Below, one piece after another: positions 1 through 5,802 of a stretch of DNA of 10,059 bases. Within the stretch, counting starts at the first letter, position 1. Each line of letters opens with the position of its first letter. This DNA is from Fragilaria radians. Its lineage: Eukaryota; Bacillariophyta; Fragilariophyceae; Fragilariales; Fragilariaceae. Below the pieces are notes generated by a model. The model was not told the origin of the DNA and made no database searches. It worked only from the letters and a program-made list of their open reading frames with translations. Position numbers and translations under genes: made by a program. The stretch covers positions 64,872 through 74,930 of the forward strand of contig CAAAJI010000207.1 in NCBI GenBank assembly GCA_900642245.1. The letters run 5' to 3'.

Positions 1-2
1 AA

Positions 3-266
3 CAAGAAAAAACGGTTTCATTCAAGCAATCGTCACTATCAACATGTCATCCTCATGAGCATTACCCCTCTCATCCTTTCAAAGAAACTGATGTCACTAC
101 TAATGAACTTATGCCTATGGATTCTATTCTCACAAAAAATTTCGAGGATTCTCCCATGGACTACCTTGTGACAGGACTGTACACACAACTACCCGAAAAT
201 TGTTTCAACGAATATCACCGGATTCAACTTTTTTGGAACCAACAATATACAATTCACATGGAATAA
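3..266 (+). CDS. Unrecognised open frame entering from the left edge (partial, 3' end)
   Basis: An 87-codon frame is open from the window edge to a TAA at 264-266. I do not recognise the product. The visible part is hydrophilic, rich in His, Ser and Thr in its first half, and ends in an aromatic stretch (QLPENCFNEYHRIQLFW) about 10 residues before the stop. It has no LRR pattern, membrane segment or transposase motif that I can name. It stops about 10 bases before the point (about 274-277) where homology to the LRR gene begins, so it probably belongs to a sequence that inserted into or recombined with that LRR copy. It could be the tail of a mobile-element protein or a chance open frame; without the upstream sequence I cannot tell. 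No in-frame ATG lies near the edge; the first Met codons are about 36 codons in. Confidence 0.25.
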   Translation, partial: QEKTVSFKQSSLSTCHPHEHYPSHPFKETDVTTNELMPMDSILTKNFEDSPMDYLVTGLYTQLPENCFNEYHRIQLFWNQQYTIHME

Positions 267-273
267 GTAATGA

Positions 274-738
274 AGACTTGATTTAGCACATCTTAGTAAT
301 TTACGTGGAAGTCTTCCATCTCAGTTTGTCAATCTGACTAGTCTTTCTGAATTCAGTTTGACTCTTTGCTTTTATGATGACATACAGTTTCCCGTTTTTG
401 TATCTAGCCTTCCACTTTTTCTGGATAGGCTTGAGATAATGTCAAACAGTTTGAAGGGATCAATCCCTAGCGAAATTGGATTATTTCAAAGGTTGACTCA
501 TTTGAGATTAGCAGAATTAACTTTGACAGGAACATTGCCATCTGAAATTGGAATGATGACAGAACTTCAGCCGCTTCAACTGTTTTCCATATCAAGTCTG
601 GAAGGGAAGATTCCTTCGGAATTGGGACAATTAACACGTTTAACTTCTCTAGACATAGAGTGTACTTCATTTACAATGCCTATCCCGTCAGAGGTATCCA
701 GCTTGCCGGGGCTCGAAGTAATATTTAACAGGTGCTAG
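274..738 (+). pseudogene. LRR membrane protein copy 1, 3' fragment (last ~154 residues)
   Basis: This is the C-terminal end of a leucine-rich-repeat protein closely related to the one at 5803-7516. The frame reads LDLAHLSNLRGSLPSQF and continues through about six plant-type repeats (GSIPSEIG, GTLPSEIG, GKIPSELG, PIPSEVS) to a TAG stop at 736-738, the same end point and same last residue (Cys) as in the downstream copy. DNA homology to that copy starts abruptly at about 277, matching about 7053. Just upstream is an in-frame TGA (271-273), then unrelated sequence. The membrane anchor, LRR N-terminal cap and first five repeats are therefore missing, and no start codon belongs to it. The 154 codons that remain have no stop or frameshift, and many differences from copy 3 are conservative, so truncation may be recent. 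An alternative is that it is a terminal exon reached by splicing from beyond the window (an AG stands at 274-275). Confidence 0.75.
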
Positions 739-1003
739 CATTGTATTGCCTGTTTCTAATCTGACTTTCAATGTAATTGAGATGAATGGCTCCAAAAATA
801 CTAAGTATAACTGAATGCTCTAAATTAGGTGTTGATGAATCACATATTGCTTGTCTTACTTTGAAGTTTTTATCTTGAACATTTTTGCTACAGGGTGTCA
901 TGGTAAGCCGACACCGAACTATATTGGTTATAAACCCTAGCATCCATGTCATTGGTTTGGAGTGATTGAGATACATCTATTTGATATTATTGACTCATAT
1001 ATA
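739..1003 (+). other. 3' flank of LRR copy 1 (no gene)
   Basis: No gene is seen here. Two blocks match the 3' flank of the intact copy. One is just after the stop (TCTGACTT, then GATGAATGGCT at 781-791, matching 7559-7569). The other is at about 803-846 (AATGCTCTAAATTAGGTGTTG, matching from about 7960 to 8002). Copy 3 has roughly 390 extra bases between the two blocks. The second block runs to CACATA (841-846) and past it; in copy 3 the match stops at the same point because a transposon begins there. Open frames on the opposite strand here look like chance. Confidence 0.6.
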
Positions 1004-1193
1004 TATCACTTAGCTGCTAGCATGAATCAACCAGATGCAGCAAGGAAATTCAATTCCGTGCCACATTGACGCATCAACTTGCTGCGTTTTCTTATTTGCT
1101 CAAAAAACGACACACATTTTTACCTGCAAAGAAATATGGCACTGATTTATTGTAACAGAGAGTCACAACATTGTAGGCATTTGAAATTTGACC
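1004..1193 (+). promoter_or_regulatory. Promoter and 5' leader of LRR copy 2 (decayed)
   Basis: This segment aligns with the region upstream of the intact LRR gene (5650-5802). Shared blocks in order are ATATATCACTTAGCT (1004-1018), AGGAAATT, GACGCATCA, then a 27-base block identical in both copies at 1106-1132 (core GACACACATTTTTACCTGC), and TTGTAGGCATTTGAAATTT just before the ATG. The TATA-like run in the intact copy (TATAAAATAA) is replaced here by CAAAAAA at the matching place, which fits a promoter no longer under selection. The spacing from the 27-base block to the ATG is nearly the same in both copies. Confidence 0.55.
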
Positions 1194-1352
1194 ATGGAGG
1201 ATGAAAAGGTTGCAATCCAGAAGGTTTGGCTCAGGAGGCTGGTTTTTGTCAAGAAAAAATGAAAATATCTTGATGAGTTTGGTGCTTCTCCTTCCGATTT
1301 GTTGACTTCATCTGCTCCACAGAGACTTTGACAAAAATTGGATAACAATCTC
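1194..1352 (+). pseudogene. LRR membrane protein copy 2, 5' fragment
   Basis: The first ~160 bases of the coding region are a clear copy of 5803-5960, starting with the same MEDEKVAIQ. A one-base deletion after the ninth codon shifts the frame and leads to an early TGA. Further on there is a two-base gain in the A-rich stretch, another one-base loss near TTGATGAG, and a CGA-to-TGA change (AGACTTTGA). Homology ends at about 1352 in AACAATCTC and does not resume. The rest of this copy, including the membrane segment and all repeats, is absent; sequence containing a gypsy-type relic follows. The fragment preserves DNA similarity in the cytosolic-tail region, so the duplication is not very old, but it cannot make the protein. 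Confidence 0.85.
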
Positions 1353-1554
1353 CATGTGCACTATGTAGAAGTGGATAAATTGTAAGTTTACAGAAAAGGT
1401 AAAACTATGATATTAATATTTTACATGACTAATCTAATCTTGGATATAGATCAACCTCTCCTGTTACTAAATTAGTATTTTTGGTTCTCATTGCTACCGG
1501 GTCATGGTATTTGCTTCCTTCACCAGATCTCTTTAAATAGGGAATGTATCTCCG

Positions 1555-1628
1555 TCTAGAGACTCTTTGAACATAGATGCCTTGTAAACCATCTAGAGAC
1601 TCTTTGTACATCGATGCCCTTGCAATTG
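1555..1628. repeat. Two-copy tandem repeat, 37-base period
   Basis: Two adjacent units begin with TCTAGAGACTCTTTG at 1555 and 1592. The first 27 bases of each unit agree at 25 positions; the rest is looser. No function is evident. Confidence 0.75.
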
Positions 1629-1825
1629 TTTACAGTACCATATGAATAAACTCTAATGACTTGGTAGGGTCCATCACGTTTTGGAAGTAGCTTATTGCAG
1701 TATTTAATTCTTTTATTGTTTTTACAATCTATGGAAAGATAAATTCGTTCTAAAATAAAAGTATACTATAAATTATTATTTTGTATAAATTGTGAGCCTA
1801 TAATTTAAATTATTACTTTCTATCT

Positions 1826-1845
1826 TAGCGATAAAAGGATCGCTA
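1826..1845. repeat. Perfect 7-bp inverted repeat
   Basis: TAGCGAT at 1826-1832 is followed after a six-base loop by ATCGCTA at 1839-1845. It could form a small hairpin, but in AT-rich DNA this may be chance. Confidence 0.5.
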
Positions 1846-2185
1846 CAACTACCGTTGCAAACTCTTTCCTGAACCGTTAAGATGTGCCAAAGATATTCTA
1901 ACATAAATCTTAATTTCATTAACATAACAAAGATTTAACAATCAATGATCTTGTATAGCGAATTATCGATATCGTTGATTAAAACAAATAAAAAATAGCG
2001 ATGAAGAGTATCTTTAAAGAACAAAACTAAGCAAATAGTTGGATCCTTCACAACGTAGGACTCAAACCCAGAGCATCGCGAATACTTGACATTACTTAAC
2101 CAGTCCAGTTCATGCTGGTAAAACTAAAATATATACTGTCACAATATCTAACTAATCTACCTGTAGATCAGAAGCTTTTTGTTAT

Positions 2186-2550
2186 TTATTTATTAAACTC
2201 ATTATAATTTGTTGAAAAAGACAAGTCAAATAACATATCTCTTCCAAACATGATTTGTGCTGGAGTAGCATCCAACATTCTATGAACGGTGGATCTTATT
2301 GCCCACACGCAATTAGAAAATACTTGTGACCAAGGGTCATTATAATCGAATTCGAATTACTAATTCATACATAATGTCTGATGTAGACCCACAAAATTTG
2401 CTGTACTCCGTACTTTCTAGTAAATTCTTGAAATTCTGTTCCTTCTATGTCAGTTCTCAGGTTAAATAGATCGAATAGATTTTTGATTTTTCCGTTCTAT
2501 TTATTCCAGGATGGTGGAGTGTCATATGATACCGTTGCAAAATTTCTTTC
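2186..2550 (-). pseudogene. Ty3/gypsy integrase remnants
   Basis: Three pieces of integrase remain. At 2484-2549 the minus strand reads YHMTLHHPGINRTEKS, the histidine part of the HHCC zinc-binding N-terminal domain. At about 2395-2457 there is GTEFQEFTRKYG, which matches the region after the second catalytic Asp of gypsy integrases (usual form DxGxEF). At 2186-2347 there is DPWSQVFSNCVWAIRS followed by ATPAQIMFGRDM, the end of the catalytic domain and a hallmark of gypsy integrases, closed by a TAA at 2186-2188. The two Cys of the zinc site and most of the catalytic core between the first two pieces are missing, and a stop lies between the second and third. The chromodomain/GPF-like tail that usually follows is absent. 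This cannot encode an active integrase. Confidence 0.85.
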
Positions 2551-2740
2551 CTAAGTGTAGTGAGAATATATTTTTACTTAGATGTAAGACTTTATGACCG
2601 TCCACTTGTTTGGTGAAAAATTCCGAATGATGTTTGATGCGTCACACTAGATTTGTGTCTATTTGCTGGTGTTTGGCAATGACTGCTAAGAGTTTTGAAT
2701 AATTCCGGAAAGCATTGGAATTGGATGTCAAGTGTGACAT

Positions 2741-2833
2741 TTTAGTGTCCAATCTACTTAGAGCATCAGCTACCCCATTCTGTGGACCATTGATATATTC
2801 TAAGTCCGGACCTAATTCCTCAATTGTCCATTG
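2741..2833 (-). pseudogene. Ty3/gypsy RNase H C-terminal remnant
   Basis: A 31-codon minus-strand stretch reads QWTIEELGPDLEYINGPQ and continues to GVADALSRLDTK. The pattern RW...E...D..YI.G..N..ADALSR is the conserved end of gypsy RNase H, just before the link to integrase, and is diagnostic here. The earlier part of RNase H, with its catalytic acidic residues, is not readable: the ~100 bases between this piece and the RT connection domain hold only short frames, implying a large deletion. Confidence 0.85.
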
Positions 2834-2939
2834 TCACCTTTGTGTTCATGGAGGTCTAGATTCTGTCATCAAATTAATTAGGTTTTAAAGGTTGTACCTA
2901 TTTTAAGCCGTTTCTCATTACTCCCCTTGGGATTTTTGT

Positions 2940-3124
2940 AAGTTCCGTTAGAGGAGTTAATATGTGAGATCTATGCTTCCACATATCACAAAAATAATCA
3001 ATTTGCCCGAAGAGTGAGCGCAACTGCTTCAAGGTCTTAGGGGCTTAAGTTGCTGTAGTGCTTCCACTTTGGAAGTAAGTGGGCAAATACCGGACATCAT
3101 AATGTGAAATCCTAAATATTCAAA
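2940..3124 (-). pseudogene. Ty3/gypsy RT thumb/connection remnant (two frames)
   Basis: From 3124 the minus strand reads EYLGFHIMMSGICPLTSKVE and then ALQQLKPLRP before a TGA at 3029-3031. In a neighbouring frame it continues KQLRSLFGQIDYF and DMWKHRSHILTPLTEL down to 2940. The series EYLG..I...GI.P...KV.A...L.P, then KQLRSFLG..NYYR, and HILAPLT is the usual gypsy RT segment following the palm. A single frameshift near 3029 joins the halves. The frame also differs from the RT piece upstream (3317-3120), so another frameshift sits near 3122. Confidence 0.85.
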
Positions 3125-3317
3125 CGACGTTGTAGCAAACATGCTTTTTTTCAATATTGACTATTAAGTTTGCTGCATGCAGTCGTTGCAAGACCGTGTC
3201 TAATTTGTTTAGAATATCGTCATAATTTGGTACTATAAGGACAGTACCGCTTTTCTTAAGAATTAAAAATGAAGGATATTGATACTCCATTGCAACTTGA
3301 GATTTTAAAACTCCCAA
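3120..3317 (-). pseudogene. Ty3/gypsy reverse transcriptase remnant with palm deleted
   Basis: The 65-codon stretch begins GVLKSQVAMEYQYPSFLILK, matching the family's G(V/I)L....SEW.SP.FLV.KKDGT entry to the RT domain, and ends LNKLDTVLQRLHAANLIVN, matching the HL..L..VL.RL..AGL.VN stretch that follows the YxDD motif. The ~100 residues that should lie between, including the DFR..N motif, the first catalytic Asp and YxDD, are missing. The NYDD seen at the junction aligns with the sequence just before HL..L, not with the YxDD active site, so it should not be read as a catalytic motif. Confidence 0.8.
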
Positions 3318-3349
3318 ATCACAGAGTCATTAAATTTCTTGCTCAGATG

Positions 3350-3598
3350 TTAGTTAGTGTATTTTGGGAATAGAAAAGGAGTTGAGTGAAAAGGCGTTTC
3401 TCCTAATTTTAATGGCAACTGTACTGGGTCTATTTTCCAGATAGCTAAAGAACCATCAAATTAGGGTTCATATTTTAGTAACAATGACTTCAAGTCAATT
3501 TTTTTGTTAGCCTCTAAATGACTAAACAACTTAAGGTAGGCGTCTAAATCTGCCTTTTCACATTTAGCACCGAGTATTTTCATCATTGAAGCTACAGT
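3350..3598 (-). pseudogene. Ty3/gypsy pre-RT linker remnant
   Basis: A single minus-strand frame of 83 codons, broken by one internal TAA, reads ASMMKILGAKCEKADLDAYL, then LLLKYEP, stop, FDGSLAIWKIDPVQLPLKLG, then PFHSTPFLFPKYTN and a stop. This matches the region between protease and RT in gypsy polyproteins, in particular LL.KY..LFDG.LG.W...PV...LK.G..P...RPFPVPK. About 60 bases further up the minus strand, KWDGIDVLM (3700-3656) lies in a different frame and probably belongs to the protease/linker. No DTGA/DSGA protease motif was found. Confidence 0.75.
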
Positions 3599-4114
3599 TG
3601 CAAACCTATTCACAGCTTTTTTGTTCTGGCTATTTATTTTATCTAAATCGATTTATTTTGAGCTTTCAGTTTCCATCAGAACGTCTATACCATCCCATTT
3701 CTGTTAATGAATGTCGCGATGAGATTTTCTGAATATGTTGCCCACAATTTTTGTTTAAATTTTGACTCTGTTCGAAACCTAGGATATCTACAGTTTGCTT
3801 TTCTTAAAGTTTTTGTAAAAAAAGTGTCTAATTAGACATTTTTCAGTGTTAGATCTTCGAAACTACCACGCTTCATTACTACTGCTAATTCTAATTTTAG
3901 AACTGCAGCTTCAGTAGTGTTTGACTGTGTTTTGAATTGAGAGATTCCTTCATCTCAGGCATCTCATTTATGTTGTTAGATACATCTGAACTATAGGACA
4001 TTTCCTGTTTGACCGTAAACGCTTCACTTGACGTTTTGTTTAACTTTTTCTGCTGGGCTAATTACAAGTGGGCAATCAAAGTAGGCACATACCTCAGCAT
4101 CTGATCTATTTTTG

Positions 4115-4330
4115 TTATCCCTCTGACCTCGTAATAACTGTGTGAATGTAAGTAGGTAAGGAATTATAGACCATTTCTGAGATGTCATCCAACTTGATTT
4201 TATTGCATCTTCCTGGTGAATATTGTAAAAACTGATTGAATTGTTGGATTCTACTTAGCAATGTTGTATTCTTTTGTCCGCTGGGGAGTCCCAAGTGTCT
4301 CTTCATAAACCTTTTCTGTTCCTGGCGGGC
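4115..4330 (-). pseudogene. Ty3/gypsy gag-like remnant
   Basis: The minus strand reads about 70 codons including QKRFMKRHLGLPSGQ, RIQQFNQFLQYSPG and SEMVYNSLP, ending at a TAA at 4115-4117. This fits the gag pattern of diatom-type gypsy elements as I know them: a basic KR..R, then R...LN.YLP.FP, then I..M.Y..LP. It also lies at the right end of the relic for the minus-strand gag-pol order. No CCHC zinc knuckle was seen after it. Assignment is less certain than for the pol pieces. Confidence 0.55.
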
Positions 4331-4650
4331 CGTTGAACTGCTATAATTAAGCGTAAAAGTGAGTAAAACCTATTGAAACTTTGTTCCAAACATGGTTTTC
4401 TGGCAATTGAGATAAGGCATTTGCCAAATACCTAACCCCACCCCCAATAAGTAAATTTCTCTTTCCGCTGGTGCCCCCTTGTAACTATGATCTTTGTAAA
4501 TTAATTAACTCTGCGTAGCAAAGCAAGAACTATTTTAACGTACAGTACACATGAAAACACTTTCTTCTCTCCAACATGAATTTTTTTTGCAAGAGTTCAC
4601 TAAAAATGAGGCATAATAATATCCAATGCAATTACGCAGATAAGATTTAC

Positions 4651-4963
4651 CTGTAGCGGAGGAAATACATTTCTTTTCTCCTCATCAAGCCAGAAGAAAA
4701 TCTTGTCTTTCAAAGAGCAGAAAGCTTTTATGCAATGCTGAAATACATTATCTCGTCTTGCATGTCCGAGCGAGTGTAATTAATCAATCAGAATTTCCGC
4801 TGAATCCTATATTGCCTGATTAGCTACTTCTGTTATTGAACGATTTCCCATAACTTTCATGATCCTTGATCATGCCCTGCAACGCATGACATTTATCGGA
4901 ATGCTGCTCTAAAACCATCTTCTCCACAAAGTGTAGAGTCTCCCCCACATTCTTCACAATATC
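4651..4963 (-). pseudogene. Unidentified decayed coding stretch
   Basis: Two long minus-strand frames abut and look like one broken protein. The first (4963-4820) is open for 47 codons and reads IVKNVGETLHFVEKMVLEQH and on to KDHESYGKSFNN. From about 4845 a neighbouring frame continues MGNRSITEVANQAI, stop, DSAEILID, stop, and then about 40 open codons including GHARRDNVFQHCIKAFCSLK and WLDEEKRNVFPPLQ. It ends at 4651, directly before a GTAAAT donor-like site; a matching AG lies at 4600-4601, giving a possible 51-base intron. The composition is protein-like (amphipathic, mixed charge), but I do not recognise the family. It lies upstream of the gag remnant on the same strand, so it may be the N-terminal part of that element's gag or an unrelated host gene relic. 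Confidence 0.3.
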
Positions 4964-5330
4964 TCCCTATAGATGGTGCTTGCTATTTAGTCTTGATTTC
5001 AAGTATCGATGTCACAATAGTCTAACATTGAAGTCTAGGTATATCCTGTCCAGGAAGTTATCTCATAAATCACTCTGTTAGATTTCCAACACAACATTTC
5101 TTGTGTCAATTGACGCTTGAGACAACTTTAACTGTTTTGTGATTTTCATGTAACATAGCCTACACACAGTATACAAATCTCGGATGAAGAGACGTTGACG
5201 AGATATCTTTTGTTTCGTTTCTTCAGAAATATTGCAGGCAACATTACAAAATTGGTTCCTTTAATTCTGGAGTTAACCCAAAAATATTGTAAGGAATTGA
5301 TTGGAGTCAGCTTATCTATAAGTAATGACA

Positions 5331-5379
5331 TGAAAGTCAAAAAGAGTGGGAATGCATTTATCTGCATTCCGTACTTTCA
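5331..5379. repeat. Two-part inverted repeat (predicted hairpin)
   Basis: The inner arms GGAATGCA (5349-5356) and TGCATTCC (5363-5370) are perfect with a six-base loop. The outer arms TGAAAGT (5331-5337) and ACTTTCA (5373-5379) are also perfect. An 11-base bulge separates the arms on one side and two bases on the other. Fifteen pairs in 49 bases is more than I would expect by chance. It could be a relic of a small transposon end or a structured RNA element. Confidence 0.5.
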
Positions 5380-5649
5380 CCTGTGTATAGATTAGCTGTA
5401 TCCCTAGCGTTATCCAAATATGTGTATCAAAATGTGGTCAGCATGCATGGCGCGCTTAGGCTCCGAAATTGGAATCCGAACCATATTAGCCAATCAATTT
5501 TAAACTCCCTCGGTACAAACTTAACGCGACAAGCAGCATGTCCACTGAATTAACATTCATAGCGGGTAACAAAAGGCATATATACTCTTTGTTATTATGG
5601 CGGAAAGCGTTACCAACCATAATTATCTCTCTGAAAATAGTGTTATAAG

Positions 5650-5802
5650 ATATATCACTTAGCTTCGCGAGGAAATTAAATATAGACGCATCATACTTGA
5701 TGTATTTTTTTAGTCGCTATAAAATAACGACACACATTTTTACCTGCAAAGACTGTTATCGTCACCGATGGTAACAAAATTGTAGGCATTTGAAATTTCA
5801 AC
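5650..5802 (+). promoter_or_regulatory. Promoter and 5' leader of the third LRR copy
   Basis: This region is conserved with that of copy 2 (1004-1193), including ATATATCACTTAGCT at 5650-5664 and a 27-base identical block at 5726-5752. A TATA-like TATAAAATAA lies at 5718-5727, about 75 bases before the ATG at 5803, so transcription could start within or just after the conserved block. An imperfect inverted repeat (GTTATCG, then CGATGGTAAC) sits at about 5753-5774, with no clear match in copy 2. An upstream ATG at 5768 opens a five-codon frame closed by TAG at 5783-5785, which could reduce translation if the leader starts upstream of it. The start context CAACATGG is favourable. All regulatory roles here are inferred. 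Confidence 0.5.

Larger units (their letters stand above)
1353..2185. other. Gene-free AT-rich stretch between LRR copy 2 and the gypsy relic
   Basis: I find no supported gene. The stretch is AT-rich with long A/T runs. It contains one short tandem repeat (about 1555-1628), a perfect TAGCGAT/ATCGCTA inverted repeat (1826-1845), two more TAGCGA occurrences (about 1957 and 1996), and a tRNA-like stretch on the minus strand near 2045-2110. A 60-codon minus frame across the tandem repeat looks like chance. No long terminal repeat matching the other side of the relic was found by eye. Confidence 0.4.
2186..4330 (-). mobile_element. Decayed Ty3/gypsy (Metaviridae-type) LTR retrotransposon relic
   Basis: Reading the minus strand from about 4330 down to 2186 gives, in the correct Ty3/gypsy order, a gag piece, a pre-RT linker, RT pieces, the end of RNase H and two ends of integrase. 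Each is recognised by family motifs (given in the separate entries) but they lie in different frames and are split by stops. At least three internal stretches are missing: the RT palm, most of RNase H, and the integrase catalytic core. Integrase after RNase H separates this from Ty1/copia order. I found no LTR pair, primer-binding site or target-site duplication, so the outer limits are only those of the recognisable coding. The motifs resemble diatom gypsy elements as I know them; assignment to a named clade would need a search. Confidence 0.85.
4331..5649. other. Region without an identified gene between the gypsy gag remnant and the third LRR copy
   Basis: No intact gene can be supported. 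The minus strand at 4963-4651 looks like decayed coding sequence (own entry). Minus-strand reading near 4350-4430 shows an open run (YLANALSQLPENHVWNK) that I cannot assign. At 5331-5379 there is a strong hairpin-forming sequence (own entry). At 4858-4874 there is a perfect CATGATC-CTT-GATCATG inverted repeat. The plus frame at 5195-5395 has only a TTG start and overlaps a minus frame of similar size, so both are probably chance. The boundary with the LRR promoter lies at about 5648-5650, where homology to 1004 begins. Confidence 0.4.

Noticed and set aside
725..976. 83-codon minus-strand frame as a gene
   Set aside because: It lies antisense to the 3' flank of LRR copy 1 and shows no motif or protein-like periodicity; the DNA here aligns to the other copy's flank, not as coding sequence.
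1429..1611. Minus-strand 60-codon frame over the tandem repeat
   Set aside because: It is short and explained by a duplicated 37-base unit; no domain is recognised.
2045..2110. A functional tRNA gene
   Set aside because: The acceptor arms do not pair and the variable loop is missing, despite A-box-like and B-box-like sequences.
3215..3245. NYDD in the minus-strand RT piece as a catalytic YxDD motif
   Set aside because: The residues after it (ILNKLDTVLQRL) match the family stretch that follows YxDD by roughly 10-15 residues, and no other palm motif is present. The YDD sits at a deletion junction and is coincidental.
5195..5395. 66-codon plus frame, and overlapping 73-codon minus frame, as small genes
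   Set aside because: The plus frame has only a TTG start and the two frames overlap almost fully. No motif or recognisable family is seen. The predicted hairpin at 5331-5379 may itself limit stops.
1353..5649. A matching pair of long terminal repeats around the gypsy relic
   Set aside because: I compared the AT-rich left part with the right part by eye and found no repeat of useful length. A self-alignment dot plot would settle it.
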